Shown here piece after piece: positions 8,959-18,064 of a stretch of DNA of 64,000 nucleotides (positions are counted from its first letter, which is position 1; every line of letters starts with the position of its first letter). The notes beneath the pieces were generated by a model that searched no databases, had not been told where the DNA came from, and saw nothing but the letters and a program-made list of their open reading frames with translations. The DNA is from Methylomonas rhizoryzae. Lineage in GTDB: Bacteria; Pseudomonadota; Gammaproteobacteria; Methylococcales; Methylomonadaceae. The stretch covers positions 1,116,001 through 1,180,000 of the forward strand of contig NZ_CP043929.1 of NCBI RefSeq assembly GCF_008632455.1. Direction: 5' to 3'. A program made the translations under genes and the position numbers.

Positions 8959-10575
8959 CTATGCGTGGTTCCGGGCTATCTGCAAGGCGCAGGCGGCGGC
9001 TAGACGCCCGGTTTGCGCACCGCCCTCCATAAAGCCGTAATAAGCATCGCTGAGTTGCTCGCCGGCAAAAATCAGGTTGTCGAATACCACTTGTTGTGCA
9101 TCGGCCCGGCCGGCTTCCACCCAAAAAAATTCGGCGAATTCGGTTAGTTGTCCGGGCTTAAAGTTCGCGTATCCGCCGCCGGTAAAGCGGCTTCGTCCCC
9201 ATGCGCTTTTCAGCAGGGTTCCGGTTGCCGAATCGCCGGCGCCGGGTAAGACGCGCTCCAACTCGGCAATGAATTGTCGGCCCAGCGCTTTGAAATCGCG
9301 GCTTCGGTTTAACCGTTCGACTTGCTTGCCGCCCAAGAAAAAATTCAGCGCGCCGTTCGGTCGCTTGGGTTGACGTTGCGATTCGTCCCATACGGCGGCA
9401 AACCCCATATCGGTCCATGCCGCCAAGCTGAAGCCGGCCGGGTTGCGCCAGAATCGTTCGGCGAATCCGGCGATCAGTTTTTCATTGGCGCCTAAGCCGG
9501 TTTCGTTGACGAAACGGCGGAATAAATCGGGCAGCCGCACATTCAGCGCGACTTGACGGAGGGCCGGAAACGGCATGGCGACGATCACGATGTCGGCCGA
9601 TTCCGAGCTGCGGTCGGCAAAAGTCAATTGATAGCCGTCGCCGAAGTGCGTGAGACTGTGCAAAGCCTTACCGTAGCGGATTTGTCCCGGCAAGGCTGCC
9701 GCCAGCGCGTCGGTGAGTCGGGCCGAACCGCCGGTGACCGCAAACGCCTCGTCGCTGTAACCGAGTATTTCCACCGAGCGGCCGTCGACTTGCGGTAATA
9801 AAAACAGCAACTGCAAGGCGGAGGAATCGGCGGGTTCCGCGCCGTATTCGGTACGAATGGCGTTTTCGAACAAGACCCGGACATAGCCTGCCCGGATTTT
9901 GTCTGCATGCAAATTCAGGTAGTCGGCAACCGAAAGCTGATCGAAAAACGGGGCATAGCGCTCCCAATCCCGGTCGATCAGGGCGGCGTCTTCGCTAATC
10001 TGTGCGGCTAGCGCGAATATGTCGGCGGCTAAGTGCTCGGCGTCGTAGCTTAGGCCGTCGAAAAAATAGGCTTCTTCGGGAATGTCGGTGCGGGCGGCGT
10101 CTTTGAGTCTGTCGAACAGCGCAATGTCGAAGGCTTTGGCTAGCGCGCGCATCTCCAAATGGTCGGTATTGATCAGTTCGGCGCCGAGGTCGACGGTCAA
10201 GCCGTCGTCGATAGTGACGGACAGCATGCGCCCGCCGGGTCGGCTGCGGGCTTCGTACACCGTGGCGATAATCCCGGCTTTGCGCAGCCGGTATGCGGCG
10301 TTCAAACCGGCGATGCCGGCGCCGATAATGGCGACGCGCGCCGCCGGCTGCGGCTTGCCGGCGAATGCCGGAGCGATGCCGCTCAATTCCAGCACGCCGC
10401 CTATTCCCGCTGCAACCGAGGTTTTGACGAAGCGGCGTCTATCCCAACCGAGAACGGTATGCGGAAGCGGGGCAGGCCGCTGCCGGGATTCAAGATAGTC
10501 GCGTCTAGCGGCTTGTAAAGCTAGGACGAGTTTGCGAAATAAAATGCTGTGCGCCACGACGAAGCTCCTGAGCAA
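8959..10575 (-). CDS. Tat-exported FAD-dependent amine oxidase (flavin monoamine oxidase family)
   Basis: 538 residues. A twin-arginine signal is visible as DRRRFVK at residues 45-51 followed by a hydrophobic stretch ending near AFA (residue ~72). Next comes the FAD-binding dinucleotide motif VAIIGAGIAGLNAAYRL (81-97) and the second flavin motif YEARSRPGGRM. The C-terminus contains a GEQLSDAYYGFMEGGAQTG segment, the usual flavin-contacting end of the family. It probably oxidises an amine in the periplasm, producing aldehyde, ammonia and hydrogen peroxide; the substrate cannot be read from the sequence. The ~40 residues before the twin-arginine motif are unusually long, so translation may start further in. 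It is convergent with the STAND NTPase gene and 30 bp from it. Confidence 0.85.
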   Translation of the reverse strand: MLRSFVVAHSILFRKLVLALQAARRDYLESRQRPAPLPHTVLGWDRRRFVKTSVAAGIGGVLELSGIAPAFAGKPQPAARVAIIGAGIAGLNAAYRLRKAGIIATVYEARSRPGGRMLSVTIDDGLTVDLGAELINTDHLEMRALAKAFDIALFDRLKDAARTDIPEEAYFFDGLSYDAEHLAADIFALAAQISEDAALIDRDWERYAPFFDQLSVADYLNLHADKIRAGYVRVLFENAIRTEYGAEPADSSALQLLFLLPQVDGRSVEILGYSDEAFAVTGGSARLTDALAAALPGQIRYGKALHSLTHFGDGYQLTFADRSSESADIVIVAMPFPALRQVALNVRLPDLFRRFVNETGLGANEKLIAGFAERFWRNPAGFSLAAWTDMGFAAVWDESQRQPKRPNGALNFFLGGKQVERLNRSRDFKALGRQFIAELERVLPGAGDSATGTLLKSAWGRSRFTGGGYANFKPGQLTEFAEFFWVEAGRADAQQVVFDNLIFAGEQLSDAYYGFMEGGAQTGRLAAACALQIARNHA

Positions 10576-10682
10576 ATGGAGAGAAGAGCATATTTTGCGT
10601 CGGAATCCCTTATTAGGGAACTAGTTTGCTTGGCGACGATGCAACCGGGAAATCAGGTGCCGGACGGCTGCCAGCATGTCTA

Positions 10683-12815
10683 TCACGATAAAAACTTATC
10701 GATTTCAGCGAATAACTTGCTGACTTCAATAGGCTTGGTCAAAAAACCGGCAAAACCGGCCGCTTTTTCTTTGAGACTCGGTTCTTTCGGTATGTTTGCG
10801 GTTACCGCGATGACCGGGATATTGACCGTCGGCGGATGGGCTTTCAAGGTTTCCAAGGCTTGGTAACCGCTCATCCCGGGTAAATTGATGTCCATCAGGA
10901 TCAGCGACGGCGGGTTAGCCAACGCCAGACCTATGCCTTGTTCGGCGTTGCCGGCGACCAATAAGGTGATATTGGGGCGCTTCTCGAAAATGCTGCGAAT
11001 CAATTTGACGTTTTGCGGGTTATCTTCGATGTACAGCACGTTGTAACGCCGGTGGCCGGCGGTTTTGGCGGTGCCGGCCGTTGGCGGTGCCGATTCGTTG
11101 ACTTGAGCGTCGAATTCTTCGCAAATAGGGAAGCCTACCCAAAAAGTACTGCCTTGTCCCGGCTTGCTGTCGAAGCCGATTTCGCCGCCCATGGCTTCCG
11201 TCAAACGTTTGGTGATGACCAAGCCGATGCCGGTACCTTCGATATGGCTTTTTTCGGCGCCGAGACGGTCGAACGATTCGAACACCCTGTTTTGTTTGTC
11301 TGCGGGAATGCCGATGCCGGTATCGCTGACACTGATGCGTACTTGCCGGTCTGTGCTCTGCGTGTGTAAGCGGACTTGACCGCCATCCCGGTTATATTTG
11401 ATGCCGTTGGATAAAAAATTAATGACGATTTGCCGCAAACGCTTGCGGTCCGCGTAAACCGTAAGCTGTTTGCTACCGTCGCAGTCGACGTTGATGTCTA
11501 TATTGCTTTCCCGCGCGCTGGGAGCAATCAGGGCCAGACTGTCGGCAATGACCGCTTGGACGTTGACGGGTTGCATCATGTAATCCAGCTTGCCGGCCTC
11601 GATGCGGGACAGGTCTATCAGGTCGTTGATGATGGACAACAGGTGCTTGCCGGCGTTTTCGATTTCTGCGGCAACTTCGCGGGTTTCCGCCGGATTGTGC
11701 TTGTCCATTGCCATCAATTGCGAGAAGCCGAGCACCGCGTTTAGCGGCGTGCGTAATTCGTGGCTCATGCTGGCCAAAAATTCGCTTTTGGCCCGGTTGG
11801 CTGATTCGGCTTGATTTTTGGCGTTTTCCAGTTCCGAAATGTCGCGGGTCACCACCACCGTATGGCTGACTTCTCCGCTTGGGGCAACGTAGGGGTAATA
11901 GCTGATCGCGCATTCGCGCGTCCCGATGGCCGGGAAATCGATTTCGGCCTGATGCGATTGCGGTACGCCTTTGGTAAACACGTGCTCCAATTGCGGGGCG
12001 ATAAACTGCGAATAACGGTACTCACCCCAAACTTCGCCCGCGGAGCGGCCGATTGCCTCGGAACGCTTGACGCCCATACGCGCGCACCAGCCGTCGCTGA
12101 CCGCTTCGTAGCAATGTTGGCGATTGAGCACGCTCATGGCATCCGGCACGCTGTTGACGATGAATTCGTAGCGGCTTAGCTCGGCCTGACGCTGCGACAA
12201 GGCGTATTGTTGCTTGAGCACGTCGTTGAAGTTGTCGCTGATGCGTTTGCCGTTGACGCACAAGTACAAGGTGATCAGGCCTATCGACAGTGCCGCGGAC
12301 AAATGCAGCGAATCGCTGCGGCTTAGACTGATTGCGAAACCGGCCAACAGCGCGGGCGAACAATACAATTGGTAGGAAATTTTGTCGGCCGATAAAAAGG
12401 TAATACCGCCGGCAAACAAGCCGAACAAGCAAAACAACACGAAGAATACATAAGGCGCATCAATGGTCGGCAAAAACAACACGGCGGCCGCGCCCCAAAT
12501 CAAACCGAATACGGCCATGTGCAAACGGTATAGCTGTAACCACTTGCCATAATCCGATAGGCTGCCGGCTGCGCGTTGGCTGCGGTAGGCGCTGGTAATC
12601 GCGATGCGTAACAAAAGCGCCGGAATTTGCAGCAACAGCCAGGCGGCAATATGCATGGCATTGGCCACTTGCAGCAGCACCGAAGCCATGACGATCGCTA
12701 TCATGGCATTGGACAGCAATTCCATGGCGATGCCGCTGTAAAGGTTGTGGGTGCGGGTTTCCAGGCTAAGACGCGCGAGTGCGGCGTCCGGCGCCGCAGG
12801 ATTTGTGGCGTTCAT
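10683..12815 (-). CDS. hybrid sensor histidine kinase/response regulator with N-terminal membrane domain and PAS
   Basis: About 710 residues from the chosen ATG at 12815, which has AAGGA upstream at good spacing; a longer frame opens at 12914 but lacks a ribosome binding site. The N-terminal ~200 residues contain several hydrophobic helices (six by eye). A PAS domain follows (FIVNSVPDAMSVLNRQH), then the dimerisation and phosphoacceptor helix FLASMSHELRTPLN with H352. The ATPase domain shows VSDTGIGIPADKQNRVFE and GTGIGLVITKRL. The C-terminal receiver has the phosphoacceptor D642 in LILMDINLPGMSG. There is no DNA-binding output, so signal probably passes to a separate phosphotransfer protein or acts by protein contact. 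The stimulus is unknown; no partner gene is adjacent. Confidence 0.88.
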   Translation of the reverse strand: MNATNPAAPDAALARLSLETRTHNLYSGIAMELLSNAMIAIVMASVLLQVANAMHIAAWLLLQIPALLLRIAITSAYRSQRAAGSLSDYGKWLQLYRLHMAVFGLIWGAAAVLFLPTIDAPYVFFVLFCLFGLFAGGITFLSADKISYQLYCSPALLAGFAISLSRSDSLHLSAALSIGLITLYLCVNGKRISDNFNDVLKQQYALSQRQAELSRYEFIVNSVPDAMSVLNRQHCYEAVSDGWCARMGVKRSEAIGRSAGEVWGEYRYSQFIAPQLEHVFTKGVPQSHQAEIDFPAIGTRECAISYYPYVAPSGEVSHTVVVTRDISELENAKNQAESANRAKSEFLASMSHELRTPLNAVLGFSQLMAMDKHNPAETREVAAEIENAGKHLLSIINDLIDLSRIEAGKLDYMMQPVNVQAVIADSLALIAPSARESNIDINVDCDGSKQLTVYADRKRLRQIVINFLSNGIKYNRDGGQVRLHTQSTDRQVRISVSDTGIGIPADKQNRVFESFDRLGAEKSHIEGTGIGLVITKRLTEAMGGEIGFDSKPGQGSTFWVGFPICEEFDAQVNESAPPTAGTAKTAGHRRYNVLYIEDNPQNVKLIRSIFEKRPNITLLVAGNAEQGIGLALANPPSLILMDINLPGMSGYQALETLKAHPPTVNIPVIAVTANIPKEPSLKEKAAGFAGFLTKPIEVSKLFAEIDKFLS

Positions 12816-12935
12816 AGGCGGAATCCTTGCCCGATGGGCTGAAGTGCGTGTTGATGGGAATTGGCAATTGAGCAAATTTAGCATTTTCCCGGCTAAAGTG
12901 CGCGTTAAACCCACTCAGGTTGGGCCGCCGGTACG

Positions 12936-13700
12936 GTATAGATTTTTGATGAAAGCGGCTTTACCCTCAAGGGCACAAGCGCCAAGAAAGGCGAGGCGTC
13001 CGCCGGTGTTGCCCGGCAGTCGAACTGACGCTTGGGCCAAGTGGATAACTGTCAGGTGGGCATCTTCGCAACCTTGTACCCCCAGGGCATGAGTGCCGAG
13101 GCAACATGACCACCTTAATCGACGCCCGCCTGTATTTGTCCGAGGACTGGTGTCTTGATGAGGCGCGCTGCAAGAAGGCGGCGATTCTCAAGGAGGCGCG
13201 CGAGTTTCTAAGTAAATTTCAACTGACACTGGCGATGCTGGAAATCGCCCGGCAACGCGGGATTCAATTCGGCTACGTCGGCATTGACGGCGGCTACGGC
13301 AAGGAACCGGCTTTCCTGCGGGGTGTTGAGCATAAGGCTGCCGTTTTGTTGCGGATGTGCAGTGTGGTCAAACGATTTATCTGCAAGACCCTGAGCCGTA
13401 CCCGAATGGTTCGGGCGGGGTAGAAAGCCAAGCCACCGCCAGCCGCAATGCACAGTCCGACGCGTAGACCAGTGGGCGGCCGCGCAAGCACCCGGAAGCC
13501 TGGCAGCGACTGACCGCGTGAGAGCGAAAAAGGCTTTTTGATCGCCGATTATCTGCATGCCCTGGTTTGGGTATGGGATGGTCAAGAAGAAAACCCGCGT
13601 TGCTGGCATTGGCTGGTACGGCGTGAAGTCGGCATGGAAGCTAGATCGGACATTGCTTATTCGGCGCGCCCGCTTGCTATCCGGCATGCCGGCCAAATTA
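12936..13700 (+). pseudogene. degenerate IS701-type transposase remnant
   Basis: Pieces of one DDE transposase appear in order but in shifting frames with stops: DESGFTLKG...GEASAGVARQ (~12951-13027), then VDNCQVGIFATLYPQGMSAEA (~13041-13107), then LYLSEDWCLDEARCKKAA...LAMLEIARQRGIQFGYVGIDGGYGK (from 13106), and VWVWDGQEENPRCWHWLVRREVG (~13567-13635). These match the conserved blocks of IS701-family transposases as I recall them, including the first catalytic Asp and the Tyr-Gly block. At least three frame changes or stops separate the blocks, so it cannot be functional. The remnant lies between the histidine kinase start and prfC; no terminal inverted repeats were identified. Confidence 0.75.
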
Positions 13701-13883
13701 AACGGTATGGCTACGTATAGCGGGCGGATAGCCTTGACGGGCGGTTTTGTCGTGGCCGAGCGTCCTACTAAGCCGCAGTTAGCGGCATTGCGGTCCGGCT
13801 GCGATATAATGCCGGCTAACCAACGCAATGATTTCGTGGCCGCTGTTAGGCTGCGAAAACTCCCCAATCAGATTCGAACCTCC

Positions 13884-15458
13884 ATGCAAGCTACTGAATT
13901 CAAGCGTCGCCGCACTTTTGCCATCATTTCCCACCCGGATGCCGGTAAAACCACCATCACCGAAAAACTGCTGTTGTTCGGCGGGGCGATTCAGCTGGCC
14001 GGTTCGGTCAAAGGCCGTAAAGCGGCCAGGCACGCGACTTCCGACTGGATGGAGATGGAAAAGGAGCGGGGTATTTCGGTAACCACGTCGGTGATGCAGT
14101 TTGAGCACAAAGACGCCATCATCAACTTGCTGGATACTCCGGGCCACGAGGATTTCTCGGAAGATACCTACCGTACCTTGACCGCGGTGGATTCGGCCTT
14201 GATGGTGATCGACGTGGCCAAAGGGGTCGAGGACCGGACCATCAAGCTGATGGAAGTATGCCGTTTGCGCGATACGCCCATTCTGACCTTTATCAACAAA
14301 TTGGACCGGGAAGGCCGCGAGCCGATAGAGCTGTTGGATGAGGTCGAAAGCGTGCTGAAAATCGAATGCGCGCCGATGACCTGGCCTATCGGCATGGGCA
14401 AGCGCTTTAAAGGCGTATACCAAATGTACAAGGACGAGACGATTTTGTTCAGTCCGCATCACGGCGGCAAGATTGCCCAGTCCGAGACCGTCAAAGGGCT
14501 AAACAATCCGCATCTGGACGAGTTGCTGGGTTTGCAGGCCGACGAATTGCGCGAAGAAATCGAATTGGTAAAGGGTGCCAGTCACGAATTCGATCTGGAA
14601 AAATATTTGCGCGGCGAACAAACGCCCGTGTTTTTCGGCTCGGCAATCAACAATTTCGGCATTGTCGAATTGCTGGATGCCTTCGCCGAGTTTGCGCCGC
14701 CGCCGCGGCCGCGCCAATCCGAACAGCGTTTGGTGCAGCCCGAGGAAGACAAGTTCAGCGGTTTCGTGTTCAAAATTCAGGCCAATATGGACCCGGCCCA
14801 CCGCGATAGGGTGGCGTTCATGCGTATTTGTTCCGGCAAGTTCGACCGGGGCATGAAAATGCACCACGTCAGGACAGGCAAAGGCATTCAAGTCGCCAAC
14901 GCGATTACCTTTCAGGCCGACAGCCGTAAGAACGTCGAGGAAGCTTATCCCGGCGATATCATCGGATTGCACAACCACGGCACCATACAGGTGGGCGACA
15001 CCTTTACCCAAGGTGAGACGCTCAAGTTCGGCGGCATCCCGTATTTTGCGCCGGAGCTGTTTCGCCGCGTGGTGTTGAAAGATCCGTTACGGGCCAAGGC
15101 TTTGCAAAAAGGTTTGGTGCAACTGACCGAAGAGGGGGCCACGCAGTTGTTCAAGCCCTTGAAGAATAACGATTTGATATTAGGCGCGGTTGGGATTTTG
15201 CAGTTTGACGTGACCGCGCACCGTTTGAAGCACGAGTACAACGTGGAGTGTTCTTACGACGCCTCGCCGATCAGCACCGTGCGCTGGGTCAGCTCGGCGA
15301 ATCCGCTCAAGTTGGAAGAATTCAAAAACAAGGCCTTCGAAAATCTAGCGGAAGACGGCGGCGGCTATTTGGTGTATTTGGCCACCAGCCGGGTCAATTT
15401 GCAGCTGACCGAAGAGCGCTGGCCGGACATCGTGTTCAGCGCTACCCGCGAATTGTAA
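13884..15458 (+). CDS. prfC: peptide chain release factor 3
   Basis: 524 residues, normal for RF3. This GTPase removes RF1/RF2 from the ribosome after peptide release. G1 is SHPDAGKTT near the N-terminus, followed by ERGISVTTSVMQF (switch I) and DTPGHEDFSEDTYRTL (G3), then NKLDREGREP (G4). The C-terminal part contains VGILQFDVTAHRLKHEYNVE, a usual RF3 block. The reading frame is open far upstream to 13557, but that portion overlaps the transposase relic; the family N-terminus (MQATEFKRRRTFAIISHP) fits ATG 13884, so that start is chosen. It is monocistronic, convergent with the gene at 15505. Confidence 0.95.
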   Translation: MQATEFKRRRTFAIISHPDAGKTTITEKLLLFGGAIQLAGSVKGRKAARHATSDWMEMEKERGISVTTSVMQFEHKDAIINLLDTPGHEDFSEDTYRTLTAVDSALMVIDVAKGVEDRTIKLMEVCRLRDTPILTFINKLDREGREPIELLDEVESVLKIECAPMTWPIGMGKRFKGVYQMYKDETILFSPHHGGKIAQSETVKGLNNPHLDELLGLQADELREEIELVKGASHEFDLEKYLRGEQTPVFFGSAINNFGIVELLDAFAEFAPPPRPRQSEQRLVQPEEDKFSGFVFKIQANMDPAHRDRVAFMRICSGKFDRGMKMHHVRTGKGIQVANAITFQADSRKNVEEAYPGDIIGLHNHGTIQVGDTFTQGETLKFGGIPYFAPELFRRVVLKDPLRAKALQKGLVQLTEEGATQLFKPLKNNDLILGAVGILQFDVTAHRLKHEYNVECSYDASPISTVRWVSSANPLKLEEFKNKAFENLAEDGGGYLVYLATSRVNLQLTEERWPDIVFSATREL

Positions 15459-15467
15459 GGTGGGTAG

Positions 15468-15500
15468 GGCGCGCCGCTGCGGCATCGGCGGCGGCGCGCC
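15468..15500. terminator. GC-rich hairpin between convergent prfC and the 15505 gene
   Basis: GGCGCGCCGC (15468-15477) and GCGGCGCGCC (15491-15500) form a perfect 10-bp stem with a 13-base loop in the 46 bp between two convergent stop codons. On the plus strand it is followed by gggcttattt, only a weak T tract. Position and symmetry suggest a bidirectional terminator. Confidence 0.6.
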
Positions 15501-15504
15501 GGGC

Positions 15505-16035
15505 TTATTTAGGGTCCGCCTCGTTGGTAAAAATAGGATTATTCAAGTCTTCTTCTGTCAGTTTGGCGCGTTCTTCCGGATAGATGTGCCAGAACGATTG
15601 GTCGATGGCGCCGTCGCTGTAGCTGTTTTTGCGGCTGTGGCCGAACGGGCACCACCAGTTTTCCACCACTTTGACCAAATAAGCGTGCCATTCGAACAGG
15701 CCTACGCTGAACGGGCAATACCAGGTGCAGTTCAGGATCCAGAACAATTTGGATTGCGCCATGCTCAATTTAAACGAACCGTCCATGACGATTTGGTTTT
15801 TCAAGGTGTAGCGGTGACTGGCGCGGTCGGGCAAAAAGTCGCGGTAGGTTTTGACGTTTTCCGCGCCGACCAATTTCAGGCTGAAATAAGTCAAATAAGC
15901 GCTGAGGAACACGAACGGCAGCGTCAAAATCGGCAAATAGATAAACACCAGGCCGATGGCGCGCGAGAGGACCGATTTCTGTTTGTGATGGCAACCGATG
16001 TTGACGCGCTCGGCGCAGGATTCGCAGGCTTTCAT
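15505..16035 (-). CDS. uncharacterised membrane protein with N-terminal Cys motif
   Basis: 176 residues. I do not recognise a named family. The N-terminus MKACESCAERVNIGCHH carries a CxxC pair and a third Cys, followed by a hydrophobic segment (~28-55) that could form one long or two short membrane helices. The rest is aromatic-rich and contains NCTWYCPFSVGLFEWHAYLV and VENWWCPFGHSRK, with further Cys/His pairs that could bind metal or a cofactor. The start at 16035 has a very strong ribosome binding site (AAGGAG, 16044-16049) that overlaps the stop of the small Cys-rich gene upstream, so the two are translated as a unit. The Cys/His content hints at a metal or redox role, which is inference. 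Confidence 0.7.
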   Translation of the reverse strand: MKACESCAERVNIGCHHKQKSVLSRAIGLVFIYLPILTLPFVFLSAYLTYFSLKLVGAENVKTYRDFLPDRASHRYTLKNQIVMDGSFKLSMAQSKLFWILNCTWYCPFSVGLFEWHAYLVKVVENWWCPFGHSRKNSYSDGAIDQSFWHIYPEERAKLTEEDLNNPIFTNEADPK

Positions 16036-16040
16036 TTTTA

Positions 16041-16211
16041 TTATCTCCTTGGGTGGGTTGTGTCGCGCTCGGGTTCGAGCAGTTGGTAAATTCTTAAACA
16101 ACCTTCGCAGCAGAAGTGCCGCGTCTCGCCGCTTTGCGGGCACGGCAAGCTGAAGCCGGCGAGTTTGACCGGTTGACCGCACAGCAGGCAAGGCGGATAG
16201 GTTTTCGCCAT
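16041..16211 (-). CDS. small Cys-rich protein, P-type ATPase metal-binding-domain-like
   Basis: 56 residues from ATG 16211 (AAGGAC ribosome binding site just upstream; a longer frame to 16244 lacks one). It contains CLLCGQPV and RHFCCEGCLRIYQLL. The second block is like the FCCxGC motif at the N-terminus of some heavy-metal P-type ATPases (PF12156-type), here as a free-standing protein. Two CxxC-type pairs suggest a zinc- or copper-binding knuckle. The stop codon overlaps the ribosome binding site of the downstream Cys-containing membrane protein, so the pair probably works together. The upstream rlmI stop lies just 9 bp away on the same strand. Confidence 0.65.
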   Translation of the reverse strand: MAKTYPPCLLCGQPVKLAGFSLPCPQSGETRHFCCEGCLRIYQLLEPERDTTHPRR

Positions 16212-16219
16212 TGTTGTCC

Positions 16220-17416
16220 TTACATCCTGGCCGAGACCGCACAAAAAAAGGTTTTCAGGTATTCGGTCTCCGGCATGGCCGGCAATATAGGGTGGTCGGG
16301 GCCCTGGCCGCAGGCGGCGACGAAAGTCAGATGTCTATCGATGTGTTTGGCCGAGCCGCGCAGGATTTCCTGCAAATCCGCCCGATGTAAATGATGAGAA
16401 CACGACGCCGATACCAGCAAGCCGTCGTTGGCCAGCACTTGCAGCGCCAATTGATTCAGGCGCCGGTAGGCTTCGTAGCCGGCTTGATAATCTTTCTTGC
16501 GTTTGATCAGCGCCGGCGGGTCCAGCACGATGGCGTCGAAATGTAAATGCTGATCGCGGGCTTGTTTCAAAAACTCGAACACGTCGCTACGCACGCATTG
16601 CAACCGGTCGCCGACTCCGTTCAAGGCCGAGGATTCCTTGGCCAGACTTAAGGCGTGTTCCGAGCTGTCGACGCAAGTCACTTCGTCGGCTCCTGCCGCG
16701 GCCGCGGCTATACCCCAAGCGCCGGCGTAACTGAATAAATCCAGGACCTTGAGTCCTTTGCTCCAGCCCGCTAATTGCGCCCGGCTGACTCTGTGGTCGT
16801 AAAACCAGCCGGTCTTTTGGCCGGCGGCAATATCGGTTAGGTAGCGGATGCCGTTTTCTTCGATCAGTACGCGCTCGGGCAAGGTGCCGTGGGCCAGTGC
16901 CGTCTCCAGGCTTAGATTTTCCACTTGCCGCTGGCTGTTGTCGTTTTTCAGCAAAATCGCTTGCGGTGCTATCAGCTCGATCAGGACTTTGAGTAGCACC
17001 GGCTTCAGGTTTTCCATGCCGGCCGTGGTGATCTGCACCGACAGTACGCTGTCGTAGCGATCGATCACCAAGCCCGGCAAACCGTCGCTTTCGCCGTAAA
17101 CCAGGCGGTAAAACGGTTTGTCGAACCAGCGCCGGCGCAATTTCATGGCTTGTTGCAGCCGGGAACGGAAAAATTTTTCGCCTATGCTGCTGTTGGGTTT
17201 GCGTGTCAACAGCCGGGCGCAGATCAAGGCGTGCGGATTGACGTAAACCACGCCCATCGGCTGGGCGCTGCTGTCGTGCAATACCGCTAAACTGCCGGGT
17301 TCGAATTGTTCCAGCGGGCTGCGTTTGCTGTCGATTTCGTTGCTAAATACCCATAAATGGCCTTGTCGTAAGCGTTTATCTTCGTGTTTTTTTAAAAACA
17401 GAGCGGGGTAAGTCAT
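16220..17416 (-). CDS. rlmI: 23S rRNA (cytosine-1962-C5)-methyltransferase RlmI family
   Basis: 398 residues, the family length. An N-terminal PUA domain (ALFLKKHEDKRLRQGHLWVFSNEID) is followed by an EEHEA-like middle domain and a Rossmann methyltransferase domain with VLDLFSYAGAWGIAAAAAGADEVTCVD (AdoMet site), VLDPPALIKRKKDY (catalytic motif IV) and SCSHHL with the conserved Cys. The enzyme makes m5C at a single position of large-subunit rRNA. It sits first in a leftward run with the two Cys-rich small genes, which probably reflects promoter sharing rather than shared function. Specificity for C1962 follows from family membership. Confidence 0.85.
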   Translation of the reverse strand: MTYPALFLKKHEDKRLRQGHLWVFSNEIDSKRSPLEQFEPGSLAVLHDSSAQPMGVVYVNPHALICARLLTRKPNSSIGEKFFRSRLQQAMKLRRRWFDKPFYRLVYGESDGLPGLVIDRYDSVLSVQITTAGMENLKPVLLKVLIELIAPQAILLKNDNSQRQVENLSLETALAHGTLPERVLIEENGIRYLTDIAAGQKTGWFYDHRVSRAQLAGWSKGLKVLDLFSYAGAWGIAAAAAGADEVTCVDSSEHALSLAKESSALNGVGDRLQCVRSDVFEFLKQARDQHLHFDAIVLDPPALIKRKKDYQAGYEAYRRLNQLALQVLANDGLLVSASCSHHLHRADLQEILRGSAKHIDRHLTFVAACGQGPDHPILPAMPETEYLKTFFCAVSARM

Positions 17417-17421
17417 CGGAA

Positions 17422-18063
17422 TTATATCGGCGTTAGGCTAAAACCGGCGGGTTCGATGGCGGGAATGACCAAAGCCAGTTGTATGTGTAGTGATTGTTGC
17501 GGGGTCCACAGCGCGTTACCGCCGAATTGCCCGGCGGGAAATATACGTTCGGCGACGGTGCGGCCGGTCAAATCGGTCACGGCCAGTTTCAAATCGGGCA
17601 AGGCTTGGTTGACCGCGGCTTGGTTGGTGAGTACCGCACTCAGCTTATAGCCGGAGGCCAAATAAGGTTTGAGTTCGGTGTGCGATACCGACCAGGCCGA
17701 GGGATTGCGATACGCCGGCAGGTTAAGGCCGAATCGGGCGGATAGTGCTACAAGATCGGCGTATAGGTAGGATTGCTGCCATGATGGGCCGGCCTTGAAA
17801 TAGACGAATTGTAAAATCAGCACTAGCAACAACCAGGCATTACCGGCCAGCCACGGCCACTGTGCGTTGGGCCGGTCGTGCTCCGGCAGGTCGATCGGGG
17901 CGGCGGCTATCGGGTTTATCCGTTCGCCGGCTTCGTCGCTCAAACTCGGTAACGCGTCGAACGCACGCCGGCAAGCGACGCAGGTTAACAAGCCCCGCGT
18001 TTCTCGCAATTGTTGGGTACTGACCGGTTGCTGCCGGTCGCAATGCGGACAGCGGCTAAACAT
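17422..18063 (-). CDS. zinc-ribbon/DUF3426-domain membrane protein
   Basis: 213 residues. It starts MFSRCPHCDRQQPVSTQQLRETRG, a CxxC zinc-ribbon of the MJ0042 type, with a second pair LLTCVACRRAFD. One transmembrane helix follows at ~88-110 (WPWLAGNAWLLLVLILQFVYF). The C-terminal ~100 residues form a DUF3426 beta-sandwich, presumably periplasmic. The family is widespread in proteobacteria downstream of prmA, as here: prmA ends 1 bp before its start codon region. Function is not established; cotranscription with prmA is the typical arrangement. Confidence 0.85.
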   Translation of the reverse strand: MFSRCPHCDRQQPVSTQQLRETRGLLTCVACRRAFDALPSLSDEAGERINPIAAAPIDLPEHDRPNAQWPWLAGNAWLLLVLILQFVYFKAGPSWQQSYLYADLVALSARFGLNLPAYRNPSAWSVSHTELKPYLASGYKLSAVLTNQAAVNQALPDLKLAVTDLTGRTVAERIFPAGQFGGNALWTPQQSLHIQLALVIPAIEPAGFSLTPI

Positions 18064-18064
18064 G

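Noticed and set aside
13106..13423. Apparent intact small gene inside the transposase relic
   Set aside because: It matches a middle block of an IS701-type transposase, with the other blocks in different frames on either side.
13557..13883. Long N-terminal extension of prfC
   Set aside because: It overlaps the transposase relic; RF3 proteins begin at the equivalent of ATG 13884.
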